Positions 1 through 7,738 are shown, counted from the first letter of the stretch. The stretch: DNA of 14,996 nt from Prevotella sp. (GCA_017428805.1 JAFRQC010000008.1:1-14996), one strand, 5' to 3'. Numbers and translations are program-made. The notes: a model not told the origin generated them from the letters alone.

Positions 1-67
1 TATTATAATATATATAATAATATAGAAATTAGTCTCTCCCAAATGTCACAGCGCATTATCACCTAAT

Positions 68-211
68 GTAATAGTGTAATAGCGTAATAGCGTAATGCAT
101 TATGCAACTGCGTAACTGCGACAAGATGACCTTATGCAACTGTGTCACAGTGTCACTGCGTCACACCGTCATTTTGCTTATGACGCTGTGTAGCTGTGTC
201 ACTGCGTACCC
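68..211. repeat. Degenerate 8-nt tandem array in the upstream intergenic region
   Basis: From about base 68 the sequence can be divided into 8-nt units in one register: gtaatagt, gtaatagc, gtaatagc, gtaatgca, ttatgcaa, ctgcgtaa, ctgcgaca, and later ctgtgtca, cagtgtca, ctgcgtca, caccgtca, with the register still recognisable at 188-203 (gtgtagct, gtgtcact). The unit drifts from gtaatagc to a gtgtcact-type consensus. Read as codons the gtaatagc unit gives TAA stops, so it is non-coding. No function is known to me; it resembles the other 7- and 8-nt arrays in this window. Confidence 0.75.
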
Positions 212-250
212 CTCGAATCGCTCGCCCCTTCCACCACCAAATGTTAAATA

Positions 251-276
251 TATCGAAATTCGATAAAGTTTTATCG
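251..276. promoter_or_regulatory. Overlapping palindromes, putative operator upstream of the membrane protein/XRE operon
   Basis: Two perfect inverted repeats overlap. One is TATCGAA-a-TTCGATA (251-265). The other is CGATAAA-gt-TTTATCG (261-276). Both use the half-site TTCGATAAA, and they lie just upstream of the -33 element at 283. The symmetry suits a dimeric helix-turn-helix regulator. The XRE protein encoded at 859-1068 is the obvious candidate, which would make the operon autoregulated; this is inference. Confidence 0.5.
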
Positions 277-282
277 TATTTA

Positions 283-314
283 TTTGGTGATATTTCAGAT
301 ACTTCATACTTTTG
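283..314 (+). promoter_or_regulatory. Bacteroidota-type promoter for the DUF2975-like/XRE operon
   Basis: TTTG (283-286) is followed after exactly 20 nt by TACTTTTG (307-314), which matches the Bacteroidota housekeeping consensus TTTG-N19-21-TAnnTTTG. Transcription should start near 320, leaving a leader of roughly 37 nt before the ATG at 358. Confidence 0.7.
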
Positions 315-316
315 CA

Positions 317-331
317 CATCGATATTCGATA
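317..331. promoter_or_regulatory. Second TTCGATA half-site pair at the predicted transcription start
   Basis: catcgatattcgata (317-331) matches the upstream palindrome tatcgaaattcgata (251-265) at 13 of 15 positions and keeps the arms ATCGA/TCGAT. It covers the expected transcription start, just 3' of the -7 box. A repressor bound here and at 251-276 would bracket the promoter. Confidence 0.45.
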
Positions 332-357
332 AATAATCAAATAAAAACAATAAAAGT

Positions 358-852
358 ATGAGTATTTCCAATTTATTCCGCAATTCGGGTAAAGTACCCG
401 CAACGGCCGTATTTCTGTTGATTGCCGTCTCTTGGCTGGGATTGTTTGTGTGGGGCATCTGGGGCATCGTCCAGGGCATGAGCCGTGCAGCGTCTGAAGA
501 AGAGTATAGCTATCTGCTCAGCAATCTGGTGAGCACTGTCGGCATGCTTGTTTTCTCATTGCTCTATCTCATTATGGGCCACCTTATTTATATAAAAAAG
601 CAGTATTCCAAGTGGTGTATGTGGCTCTTCTATGTATTGGGAGCAGCGTGTTTCGTCTATTTCATCGTGTCGATTCAGGTCTACGATTATATGTATAGCT
701 TTGCCAATCAGGACAACATCCAAAAGATGGCCCTGCATGGAGGCAGTCTGATGAGAGCTCCGGCATGCTTCATGATCATTATTTTCTTCCTCCTGCCTAA
801 GTTGATCAAGGACGCCATGAAACTGAAGGAAGAGCAGGACTTAACCATCTGA
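358..852 (+). CDS. Four-helix membrane protein, DUF2975-like
   Basis: The 164-residue product has four hydrophobic segments at about residues 15-38, 55-79, 86-108 and 134-150, and a charged C-terminal tail (KDAMKLKEEQ). It has no signal peptide and no catalytic motif. Size, topology and the XRE gene starting 6 nt after its stop match the DUF2975 family, which is commonly paired with a YozG-like regulator, as in the Bacillus yoaS/yozG pair. The biochemical role of the family is not known. The ATG at 358 is preceded by aaaagt, the same context as at the SusC start, and by a good promoter at 283-314. The two genes very probably form an operon. Family assignment rests on topology and context rather than on a diagnostic motif, so it could be another small integral membrane protein. 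Confidence 0.8.
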   Translation: MSISNLFRNSGKVPATAVFLLIAVSWLGLFVWGIWGIVQGMSRAASEEEYSYLLSNLVSTVGMLVFSLLYLIMGHLIYIKKQYSKWCMWLFYVLGAACFVYFIVSIQVYDYMYSFANQDNIQKMALHGGSLMRAPACFMIIIFFLLPKLIKDAMKLKEEQDLTI

Positions 853-858
853 GCGCCT

Positions 859-1068
859 ATGGGGAAGATCATTGTAAACCTCGACGTGGAGATGGCGAAA
901 CGCAAGATGTCGCTGAGCGAACTCGCAGAGCGCGTAGGCCTGACCCTCGCCAACCTCTCCATCCTGAAGACCGGCAAGGCCAAGGCCGTGCGCTTCACCA
1001 CCCTCGAAGCCATCTGCCGTGTGTTAGACTGCCAGCCAGGCGACATCCTCGAATACAGAGACGCATGA
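859..1068 (+). CDS. Small XRE/Cro-CI family regulator (YozG-like)
   Basis: The 69-residue protein is essentially one helix-turn-helix domain. The stretch MSLSELAERVGLTLANLSILKTGKAKAV (about residues 17-44) gives the two helices of the HTH, and FTTLEAICRVLDCQPGDILEY is the typical tail of this group, in which the regulator counts as a short single-domain DNA-binding protein. It likely acts as a dimeric cytoplasmic repressor. It starts 6 nt after the membrane-protein stop, so the two are probably co-transcribed and translationally linked. The palindromic TTCGATAAA sites around the operon promoter are its most plausible targets. Identification as an HTH protein is strong; the target and the effector are inferred. 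Confidence 0.9.
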   Translation: MGKIIVNLDVEMAKRKMSLSELAERVGLTLANLSILKTGKAKAVRFTTLEAICRVLDCQPGDILEYRDA

Positions 1069-1096
1069 CAGCTTGCAGGTGATGGGGTAGGCAAAG

Positions 1097-1123
1097 GGCG
1101 CAAGGGACTGGCACCTTTGCGCC
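1097..1123. terminator. Stem-loop between convergent genes, possible bidirectional terminator
   Basis: GGCGCAAGGG (1097-1106) pairs with CCTTTGCGCC (1114-1123) as a 10-bp stem with one G-U pair and a 7-nt loop. It lies 28 nt after the XRE stop and 30 nt after the stop of the convergent ATPase gene. No T-tract follows on either strand, so it is not a classic intrinsic terminator. Its place between two converging genes is the main argument. Confidence 0.4.
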
Positions 1124-1153
1124 AAAATGTCACAACCCCCTTGTGAGGTTGTA

Positions 1154-2479
1154 TCATAAAGCAGATAAAGCGTAAATAGGAATAACTTTTATCAGATGGC
1201 TGTTATGGGTATAAGAAGAAATGTTTTCGAGCGAGGTACGGATGCCGTATGCAGACCCATGCTTCTCCATGAAAAGATGGAGGCTCTGCATCTTCCCCTG
1301 TGTGTTGGCTTTGACTTCGACGGGAATAATCTTTCCACCAATGACAGTAAGATAGTCTATCTCGCTTTGCGTTCCTTTATCCGTATTCTGCCAATAGAAC
1401 ATTTCTGCCTTGACAAAAAAGTCGTAAGCTTTGAGGAGTTCCAGTCCGACAAACATCTCAGATGCGGCTCCTTTGTTGACAAAATCCACTTCGGATGCCA
1501 GCAGGATATCTTCTGAAGGCAATCCAAGAAGTGTTTGCATCAGTCCCAAGTCGAGAAAGAGATACTTGATGTATTTCTCGTTCTCCTCTGCACCCAAGGG
1601 TACGCCATTGGCAGCAGTATGTTTGACAGGCTTGATGAGGCCTGCCAGCGACAACAGCCTGAGACAATCCTTGACCGCTGCGGCAGGAACCTCACGGCTG
1701 GCCTGCGCAAAGACAAACTTGGTGCCTGCCTGGAGTGCTACAGAGCGCAGTACCTGTCTGAGCAGATCAGGCGAGACCCGCTTCTTATACTTGGAGAAAT
1801 CTTGTTGGTAGGTATCAAGGATATCGCTATGTATATGCTTGCAATCCAGAAAACTCTGCGAGGAAATCCAAGTGCTGACCGCTTCTGGCATACCTCCTAT
1901 AATATAAAATGTACGCAATTGCTCTACGAGTTGCCTGTGAATAGGTTCTGGCAGAGGGGTGCCATTAACGACTGATTCCTTCTTGAATTGGATAAGTGCA
2001 TCCAGTCCCTGAGCAGATAGGAAATCGTCGAAGGAGAACGGATACAAATAGAAGGAGCGGATGCGTCCAACAGCAAACGAGGGAAGGTCTTCGAGTGCAA
2101 ACTCCAGCAGTGAACCAGCCGCTATGACATGCAGTTCTGGAAAGTCTTCACGGAAATATCGAAGCGCACGGATGGCATTCTGACACGACTGTATCTCATC
2201 GATGAAGAGAAGCGTCTCGCCTGGAACAACAGGAATGCCAGTACTAACGCTCAGCAGTTGGCATGTGCGCTTCACGTTGATATTGTCAGGAAAGAACTGA
2301 TGCAGATCTGGCTGCTTCTCAAGATTTATTTCAAGATAGTACTTGAACACCTTGCCCAACTGACGGACAGCTGTTGATTTGCCCACTTGGCGTGCGCCTC
2401 TAATGAGCAGAGGCTTGTGGCTGGAGCTACGATGCCACTCCTCCAGATAGTCGTCTATATGTCTCTTGTAATATGCCAT
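1154..2479 (-). CDS. AAA ATPase with DUF4143-type C-terminal domain
   Basis: The 441-residue protein has a Walker A motif GARQVGKST (residues 28-36), a Walker B motif LLFIDEIQ (90-97) and the AGSLLEF motif (121-127) usual in this ATPase group. The C-terminal part has a PD-(D/E)XK-like pattern, EIDYLTVIGGKIIPVEVKAN (373-392), with candidate residues D375, E388 and K390. Such proteins are frequent single genes in Bacteroidales; their physiological role is not settled. The frame stays open back to 2710, but I chose the ATG at 2479. The family begins close to the MAYYKRHIDDYLEEW sequence, the upstream 77 codons are low-complexity and AT-rich, and a good promoter (2505-2536) lies inside them. The gene is monocistronic and convergent with the XRE operon. 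Confidence 0.9.
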   Translation of the reverse strand: MAYYKRHIDDYLEEWHRSSSHKPLLIRGARQVGKSTAVRQLGKVFKYYLEINLEKQPDLHQFFPDNINVKRTCQLLSVSTGIPVVPGETLLFIDEIQSCQNAIRALRYFREDFPELHVIAAGSLLEFALEDLPSFAVGRIRSFYLYPFSFDDFLSAQGLDALIQFKKESVVNGTPLPEPIHRQLVEQLRTFYIIGGMPEAVSTWISSQSFLDCKHIHSDILDTYQQDFSKYKKRVSPDLLRQVLRSVALQAGTKFVFAQASREVPAAAVKDCLRLLSLAGLIKPVKHTAANGVPLGAEENEKYIKYLFLDLGLMQTLLGLPSEDILLASEVDFVNKGAASEMFVGLELLKAYDFFVKAEMFYWQNTDKGTQSEIDYLTVIGGKIIPVEVKANTQGKMQSLHLFMEKHGSAYGIRTSLENISSYTHNSHLIKVIPIYALSAL

Positions 2480-2504
2480 AACTATGTCACAATAAATTCG
2501 AGTG

Positions 2505-2536
2505 CAAATATACACAATAATAAAAGAAAGACCAAA
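2505..2536 (-). promoter_or_regulatory. Bacteroidota-type promoter for the AAA ATPase
   Basis: On the minus strand TTTG (2536-2533) is followed after 20 nt by TATATTTG (2512-2505), a full match to TTTG-N20-TAnnTTTG. Transcription would begin close to 2498, about 19 nt before the ATG at 2479. This supports the downstream start codon and argues against the 77-codon extension. Confidence 0.65.
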
Positions 2537-2571
2537 AAAGAATGACTTTTTAACAAAAGAAAGATCAAAAA
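2522..2571. repeat. 17-nt direct repeat overlapping the ATPase promoter
   Basis: aaaagaaagaccaaaaa (2522-2538) recurs as aaaagaaagatcaaaaa (2555-2571), with one mismatch and a 33-nt offset, close to three helical turns. The promoter-proximal copy overlaps the -33 TTTG of the minus-strand promoter. It may be a regulator-binding pair, or simply a duplication in A-rich sequence. Confidence 0.4.
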
Positions 2572-2786
2572 CCATCTGTTTTCTGATAAAATACAGAGCA
2601 AAAAGATATAAAAGCAGCATAAAAGATAGAGCGAAATGGATAACTGACCTCAACAGAAAAATGGTTTGACGACATGAATAACGATGTGCAGATTGTAGGC
2701 CGAAAGACAATCTCAGAAAGCCGCTTTTATTGTGAAATAAGTGTTAAATACAGCCTTAAGTGTGAATTTTACACCTCTATATTTCG

Positions 2787-2869
2787 TCCACTCTTTTTAG
2801 GGTGGGCGATTTATTTAAGTGGCTGAAAAAGAGAGTGATAAGTGAAAGAGCCCACTAAATAAATCCACT
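2787..2869. promoter_or_regulatory. Interlaced inverted repeats upstream of the PUL promoter
   Basis: The region between the ATPase and SusC has no gene. Two inverted repeats interlock here: CACTCTTTTTAG (2789-2800) with CTGAAAAAGAGAGTG (2823-2837), and ATTTATTTAAGTGG (2809-2822) with CCACTAAATAAAT (2852-2864). CCACT also recurs in direct orientation at 2788, 2852 and 2865. The block ends about 16 nt before the -33 element, so it is a plausible binding region for the PUL activator. No regulator gene is present in the window. Confidence 0.45.
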
Positions 2870-2884
2870 TTTTCTGCCTTTGGA

Positions 2885-2916
2885 CTTGAAATGAAACGAA
2901 AAATTTCGTAACTTTG
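2885..2916 (+). promoter_or_regulatory. Promoter of the susCD polysaccharide utilization operon
   Basis: CTTG (2885-2888) is followed after 20 nt by TAACTTTG (2909-2916). The -7 box is a full TAnnTTTG match and the -33 box matches three of four bases. Transcription should start near 2923, leaving a leader of about 57 nt. A weak -33 fits a promoter that needs an activator. Confidence 0.6.
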
Positions 2917-2979
2917 CACTGTCGAATCAAAAAAGCGACACAAACCTATTCATCATAATTAATAATAACTAACAAAAGT

Positions 2980-5298
2980 ATGAAAAAAAGCAGGTATCTA
3001 TTGTTGTTGTTGGCACTGATGGTGTCAATGGCTTCGAACGCCCAAGGTATCTTGGGAACTGTGACAGACGACGCTGGGGAGGCCGTCATCGGTGCTTCCG
3101 TCGTCGAGAAGGGTAACCCTCAGAACGGAACCATCACGGACTTTGATGGTAAGTTCACGATCAAGGTGAGCGAGGGTACACCTATTGTTGTTTCTTATAT
3201 CGGCTATACCTCTCAGGAGGTGACGGCCAAGGACGGTATGACCATCGTGCTGAAGGAAGACGCCCAGACACTGCAGGACGTCGTCGTGATCGGTTACGGT
3301 GTGCAGAAGAAGAGTGTGGTGACCGCCGCCATCGCCAAGGTGTCGAGCGACGACCTACAGGGTACAGCACCCGTGCGTATGGACAATGCCCTGAAAGGTC
3401 TGGCCGCTGGTGTGAACGTCACCTCCAACTCAGGACAGCCCGGTGCTGCCTCACGCATCCGCGTGCGTGGTATAGGATCGGTGAACGACTCTAACCCGTT
3501 GTATATTGTTGACGGCATGCCCATCGAGGGTGGCCTTGACTACATCAACCCCAGCGACATCGAGAGTATCGAGGTGCTGAAGGACGCTGCCTCTGGTGCC
3601 ATCTACGGTGCCCGTGCTGCCAACGGTGTGATCCTCGTGACCACGAAGAAGGGTAAGATGGGTAAGGTGACCGTGAACTACAACTTCTCTCAGGGTTGGC
3701 AGACAGCATGGAAGCATCGCGACGTGCTCGACGCCACTGGCTATATGGTGATGCAGAACGAAGGTCTGGTGAATGCCGGACAGGCTCCGAAGTACGCTGA
3801 CCCCTACAAAGTGACCACGAATACTGACTGGCAGGATCTGCTGTTCAACGACAATGCTCCCGTGCAGAACCACGAGCTGACGCTGAGCGGTGCCACGGAG
3901 AAGGTGAACTATTATTTCTCGCTGGGCTACTACAACCAGGAGGGTATCGTAGGTGGTAACTACGGTCACTCAAACTATCGCCGTCTGACACTGCGCGGCA
4001 ATTTCAATTTCGTCGTGTTCGATATGTCGAAGGAGCGCAACTGGCTCGACAAGCTCGACGTGCAGGTGAACCTCTCTTACGCCCGTGTGAAGAATTCAGG
4101 TTTGGACCCCAACTCACAGTGGGGTAACGAGATCGGCTCTGCCCTCGCACTGCCCCCGATCATTGCTCCCTATCTGGAGGGTGAGGCTGCCCAGGAGCAG
4201 ATAGACTACTACAGCTCTACCTATCCCGATGAGTACGTACCCATGTACGACGACGGCAAGTTGCTGAACATCCCTGGTGCAGGCTTCAACGAGATGGCCA
4301 ACCCGCTGATGTCGATGAAACTGCCCATCGGCCAGAACTGGAGCCACAAGTTCGTGAGCAACTTCTCTGCCACACTCGGTATCTGGGACGGTCTGAAATT
4401 CCGCACCAGTTACAGCACCGACATGTCGTTCTGGGGCAACCAGAGCCACGCTGTGCCCTACTGGATCTCGCCCACCAAGCATCGCAACTACTCTTCGGCC
4501 TCGATGGAGAGCGACCGTGGTACTGTCTGGCAGATTGAAAATGTGCTGATGTACGACAAGACCTTCGACAAGCACACGGTGAACGTGGTGCTCGGACAGA
4601 GTGCCTTCGAGAATTCGGGCTGGTCGCTGGGTGCCTCGCGCAACAACTTGAAGGACTACAGCAAGCCCTGGGTGAACGCTGCAACCGGTCTGGCTGCCGA
4701 CGGTGACCGTGACGGTTGGGGTGGCCCTGGCGTGAAGCACACCATGAGTTCGCTCTTCGCCCGTCTGAGTTACAACTACGATGAGCGCTATATGGTACAG
4801 GCTACAGTCCGTCGCGACGGTTCCAGCCGCTTCGGTACAAACAATAAATACGGTACCTTCCCCTCTGTATCTGTAGGTTGGAACGTGATGAACGAGAAGT
4901 TCATGAAGAGCACCAACGACTGGCTGAACAACCTGAAGGTACGCTTCAGTTGGGGTAAGAACGGTAACGACAATATCGGTGACTTCCGCTACACTGTGCT
5001 GACACAGGGCGGTAACAACTACGGCTTCGGCATGGCTGGAGGCGAGAAGGAAGTGAACAGTTCGAAGGCCAACGGCCTCTCTAACCCCGACCTGAAGTGG
5101 GAGGAGAGTGAGCAGACCGATATCGGCGTGGACTTCGGTTTCCTGAACAACAAACTCACCTTCACCGTCGACTGGTTCAAGAAGAAGACCAACGGCATGC
5201 TGAAGGATATGAACATCCCGTCGTACGTGGGTGAGTCGAAGCCTATCGGCAACGTGGGCGACATGGAGAACACGGGCGTTGAGTTCGCTCGGCTATAA
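2980..5298 (+). pseudogene. susC: SusC-like TonB-dependent transporter, N-terminal part, cut by a frameshift
   Basis: SusC proteins are outer-membrane TonB-dependent channels that import oligosaccharides captured by SusD. This reading frame gives 772 residues. Residues 1-22 are a signal peptide (LLLLLALMVSMASNAQ), about 24-93 a carboxypeptidase-regulatory-like domain (GILGTVTDDAGEAVIGASVV, FDGKFTIKV, VVSYIGYTSQ), 101-107 the conserved VVVIGYG, and about 110-225 the plug with the SusC signature PLYIVDGMP and IESIEVLKDAASGAIYGARAANGVILVTT. The barrel follows. The frame ends abruptly at FARL-stop (5298) in mid-barrel, while the homologous sequence continues one frame over as GYKFNISDAKF. Joined, the gene would encode about 1044 residues, normal for SusC. 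The ATG at 2980 follows aacaaaagt and the promoter at 2885-2916. Nothing else in the gene looks decayed, so a sequencing or assembly error is quite possible. Confidence 0.93.
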
Positions 5299-6112
5299 GT
5301 TCAACATCAGCGACGCCAAGTTCCAGATCAAGGCCAACGCCTCTTACCTGAAGAACAAACTGGTGAAACTCGGCAACGCTGCCGGCTTCGATACCTATGA
5401 CAATGTGTCGAACCTCGGAAACATCTCACGCGCTGAGGCTGGCGAGCCCTTCCCCTACTTCTGGGGCTACAAGACCGCTGGTATCTTCCAGAACTGGGAC
5501 GAGGTCTATGCCTATACCGGTCCTCAGGGTCTGATCCAGCCCGATGCACGTCCTGGCTATGTCCGCTTCGTGGATGTGAACGGCGACGGTGCCATCGACG
5601 ACAACGACCGCACGAAGATCGGTAAGGGCACACCCGACTGGACCTTCGGCTTCACCTTCAACGCTGCCTGGAAAGGCTTCGACTTCATGATGTTCTGGCA
5701 GGGCACACAGGGCAACGACATCTTCGACGCTACCCGTCGTCTCGACCTGCCCGCCATCAACCTGCCCAGTTGGTTCCTCGGACGATGGACGGGCGAGGGT
5801 ACCTCCAACAAGTATCCTATCTACATCCAGGGCGACGCCACCAACTGGCAGGCATCCGACCTCTATATCCACGACGGCAGTTACTTCCGCCTGAAGAACA
5901 TCGAACTGGGATACACCATCCCCGAGTTCATCACGAAGAAGGCATTCATCAGCCGCCTGCGCCTCTATGTGGCTGCAGAGAACCTGGTGACCTTCACCAA
6001 GTACTGGGGCTTCGATCCTGAAATCTCATCTTCGGCCACCTCTTGCGGCGTTGACTTCGGTGTTTATCCTCAGCCACGTGTACTGCGCGTAGGTGCAAAC
6101 CTCACTTTCTAA
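5231..6112 (+). pseudogene. susC: SusC-like transporter, C-terminal beta-barrel part
   Basis: From 5291 the frame encodes GYKFNISDAKFQIKANASYLKNKLVKL, then the usual SusC barrel end: FPYFWGYKTAGIFQNWDEV, PGYVRFVDVNGDGAIDDNDRTKIGKGTPDWTFGF, the DLYIHDGSYFRLKNIELGY block, and finally LRLYVAAENLVTFTKYWGFDPE and RVLRVGANLTF with a terminal Phe for barrel assembly. The GTG at 5231 only opens the frame. The 20 or so residues before GYKF are out-of-frame reading of the upstream SusC sequence, so it is not a genuine start. On its own this piece lacks signal peptide and plug and could not work. It should be read with 2980-5298 as one gene. The stop at 6110-6112 is 37 nt before the preferred SusD start. 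Confidence 0.9.
5287..5298 (+). other. Frameshift site in susC (apparent 2-nt deletion)
   Basis: The sequence gag ttc gct c ggc tat aag has a single c between gct (Ala) and ggc (Gly). Restoring two bases, for example gct ctc ggc, gives the expected VEFALGYKFN and rejoins the frames. In the present frame cgg cta taa gives R-L-stop. Loss of one CT from a CTCT is the simplest explanation. Confidence 0.8.
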
Positions 6113-6138
6113 AAGGTGAAAAAGTGAAAAAGTGAAAT
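6112..6138. repeat. Octamer array (aaaaagtg) in the susC-susD gap
   Basis: The short intergenic sequence is built from aaaggtg (6112-6118), aaaaagtg (6119-6126) and aaaaagtg (6127-6134), then aaat. It is immediately followed by gtaatcatgaaagtt (6144-6158), which matches the gtaatcataaagtt leader seen before heptamer arrays elsewhere at 14 of 15 positions and contains the SusD start codon. Confidence 0.6.
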
Positions 6139-6149
6139 ATAATGTAATC

Positions 6150-7703
6150 ATGAAAGTTATGAAAGCAAACAAGATATTATTGGGAATGTTCGCAGCCCTG
6201 GCCATGACCGGCTGTAAGGACTCATTCCTGGAGGTGACCAGTCCTACCGACACCTTCATCGATGAATACTATACCACCAAGACTTCCCTCGACGAGGCTC
6301 TGGTGGCCGCCTACGCACCTCTGCACTGGTACGACTATGGCTCTACCTATCAGTACAATGCCCTGAACTTCATCTCTGAGTTCATGAGCGACGATATGTA
6401 TCCCAACGGTTCGAGCAACACCGACCAGCCGATGCTGCAGTTGATGTTCAACTACAGTTGCACGCCTGTGGTCTGTCTGACGGGTGTATGGAGCGACAGT
6501 TTCTCGGGTGTGAAGCGCTCTAACGACGTGCTGACCTACTGCGACTGGGTGGAGAAGGCTGGCAACATCACGGCTGCCCAGCGTGCCGACTATGAGGCTC
6601 AGGCCCGTCTGCTCCGCGTGTTCTACTACCTCCAACTCTGGAAGTTCTATGGCAACATCCCCTGCTACTTCGAGAACCTCGCTGCCCCCTATATCTCTGA
6701 GCAGTTGACGGCCGACGAGGTGTATGCCAAGGTGATTGAGGAACTGGAGTCTGTCATCGCCACAGGCGCCCTGAAGGACGACTATTCCGCTGAGGAGAAA
6801 GGTCACGTGACGAAGCCTCTGGCCTATATGATCTATGCTGAGATGGTGATGATCCAGAACGACAGCAGCCGTTATGGCAAAGCCCTCTCTTACATGAAGG
6901 AACTCATCAGCAGCGGAAAATACCAACTGACTCCCAACTACAAGGATATCTGGGACGAGAGTGGTGAGTGGAATGCTGAGTCGATCTGGGAGATCAACTA
7001 CTTCGACGACAACTCTGTACGTGGTTGGAGTAACCAACTTGGTGCTGGTGGTGCCGTGTTCCCACGTCTCCATGGTCCCCGTTCGTTCAAGGCCAATGCT
7101 GGCGATCCCTACGAGGATGTGGATGCTGGCTGGGGCTTCAGCGCCATCCCTCTGCACTCTGTGGCCAGTTTCGAAGAGGGTGACATCCGCAAGGAGTTCT
7201 CTGCCTTCGACCTCAACGCCCACGGCACCAGCGACGATCCAGGTTGGATGAACACTGGCTACTGCCTCTATAAATATATGTGCCGCAAGGGTAACAACAA
7301 GGACCAGAAGGCTGATGCCGACCTCGGCTTCAACAACAACCTCCGCGTCTATCGTTATTCTGAGGTGCTGCTCAATGCTGCTGAACTGCTGGTGAAGACT
7401 GGCGGTAGTGTCAGCGACGCTGCAAATTATGTGAATGAGGTTCGCGCCCGTGCCGGTCTGCCCGCCGTGAATGGTGTTGATGAGGACGTGATCCTCAACG
7501 AGCGCCGTCATGAGTTCATGGGCGAGGGCAAGCGTTACTTCGACCTCGTACGCACCGGCAAGGCTGCCTCTGTACTGACTCCGGCCAACGACTCCGGCCA
7601 CTTCCGCACAAAGGCCTGGTCAGAGGATGTACGCTATCTGCCTATCCCACAGGACAACATCGACGCTGCCCAGGGAACGCTCAAGCAGAACGGAAACTAT
7701 TAA
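6150..7703 (+). CDS. susD: SusD/RagB-family surface glycan-binding lipoprotein
   Basis: SusD-like lipoproteins sit on the cell surface as a lid on SusC and deliver bound oligosaccharide. This protein is 517 residues long from the ATG at 6150. The signal peptide MKVMKANKILLGMFAALAMTGC has its lipidated Cys at residue 22. The sequence after it, KDSFLEVTSPTDTFIDEYYTT, is the usual SusD N-terminus. The C-terminal part has the family pattern LRVYRYSEVLLNAAELL, VNEVRARAGLPAV and LNERRHEFMGEGKRYFDLVRTGKA. A GTG at 6132 in frame would add six residues (MKYNVI), but it lies inside the octamer array, and ATG at 6150 or 6159 gives a better signal peptide. The gene is directly downstream of susC and the pair should form one transport complex. 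The glycan cannot be read from SusD itself. Confidence 0.95.
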   Translation: MKVMKANKILLGMFAALAMTGCKDSFLEVTSPTDTFIDEYYTTKTSLDEALVAAYAPLHWYDYGSTYQYNALNFISEFMSDDMYPNGSSNTDQPMLQLMFNYSCTPVVCLTGVWSDSFSGVKRSNDVLTYCDWVEKAGNITAAQRADYEAQARLLRVFYYLQLWKFYGNIPCYFENLAAPYISEQLTADEVYAKVIEELESVIATGALKDDYSAEEKGHVTKPLAYMIYAEMVMIQNDSSRYGKALSYMKELISSGKYQLTPNYKDIWDESGEWNAESIWEINYFDDNSVRGWSNQLGAGGAVFPRLHGPRSFKANAGDPYEDVDAGWGFSAIPLHSVASFEEGDIRKEFSAFDLNAHGTSDDPGWMNTGYCLYKYMCRKGNNKDQKADADLGFNNNLRVYRYSEVLLNAAELLVKTGGSVSDAANYVNEVRARAGLPAVNGVDEDVILNERRHEFMGEGKRYFDLVRTGKAASVLTPANDSGHFRTKAWSEDVRYLPIPQDNIDAAQGTLKQNGNY

Positions 7704-7738
7704 AAAGTAAAAAGGTAAAAAATTAAAAAAGTAAAAGA
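7704..7738. repeat. Octamer array (gtaaaaag) in the susD-SGBP gap
   Basis: The whole 36-nt gap consists of A-rich near-octamers: gtaaaaag, gtaaaaaa, ttaaaaaa, gtaaaaga, ending just before the ATG at 7740. Positions 7707-7721 are an exact reverse complement of 7790-7804 in the following gene. In this orientation the unit carries TAA stops in its 24-nt cycle, so it could not stay open within a coding region. Confidence 0.7.

Noticed and set aside
68..211. CRISPR array
   Set aside because: The period is 8 nt with no spacers; no cas genes are nearby.
1196..2377. Several plus-strand open frames of 80-150 codons opposite the ATPase
   Set aside because: They overlap the ATPase completely and encode no recognisable domain.
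2480..2710. Upstream 77-codon extension of the AAA ATPase
   Set aside because: Its sequence is low-complexity and hydrophobic, family members start near MAYYKRH, and a consensus promoter lies inside the extension.
2920..2940. TGTCG/CGACA hairpin in the susC leader as a riboswitch or attenuator
   Set aside because: It is a 5-bp stem with an A-rich loop and no alternative structure or terminator, too weak to support a regulatory RNA.
5231..5290. GTG at 5231 as an independent start for a 293-residue gene
   Set aside because: The first 20 or so residues are out-of-frame reading of SusC; the piece lacks signal peptide and plug, so it is the far side of a frameshift.
5281..5298. Programmed ribosomal frameshift or phase variation in susC
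   Set aside because: There is no slippery heptamer and no homopolymer or long dinucleotide run; only a CT pair appears lost, so mutation or sequence error is simpler.
6222..7601. A 459-codon open frame on the minus strand opposite SusD
   Set aside because: Antisense shadow of SusD; no recognisable motif, no promoter, and a composition rich in V, H, L and G as expected for reading the complement of this codon usage.
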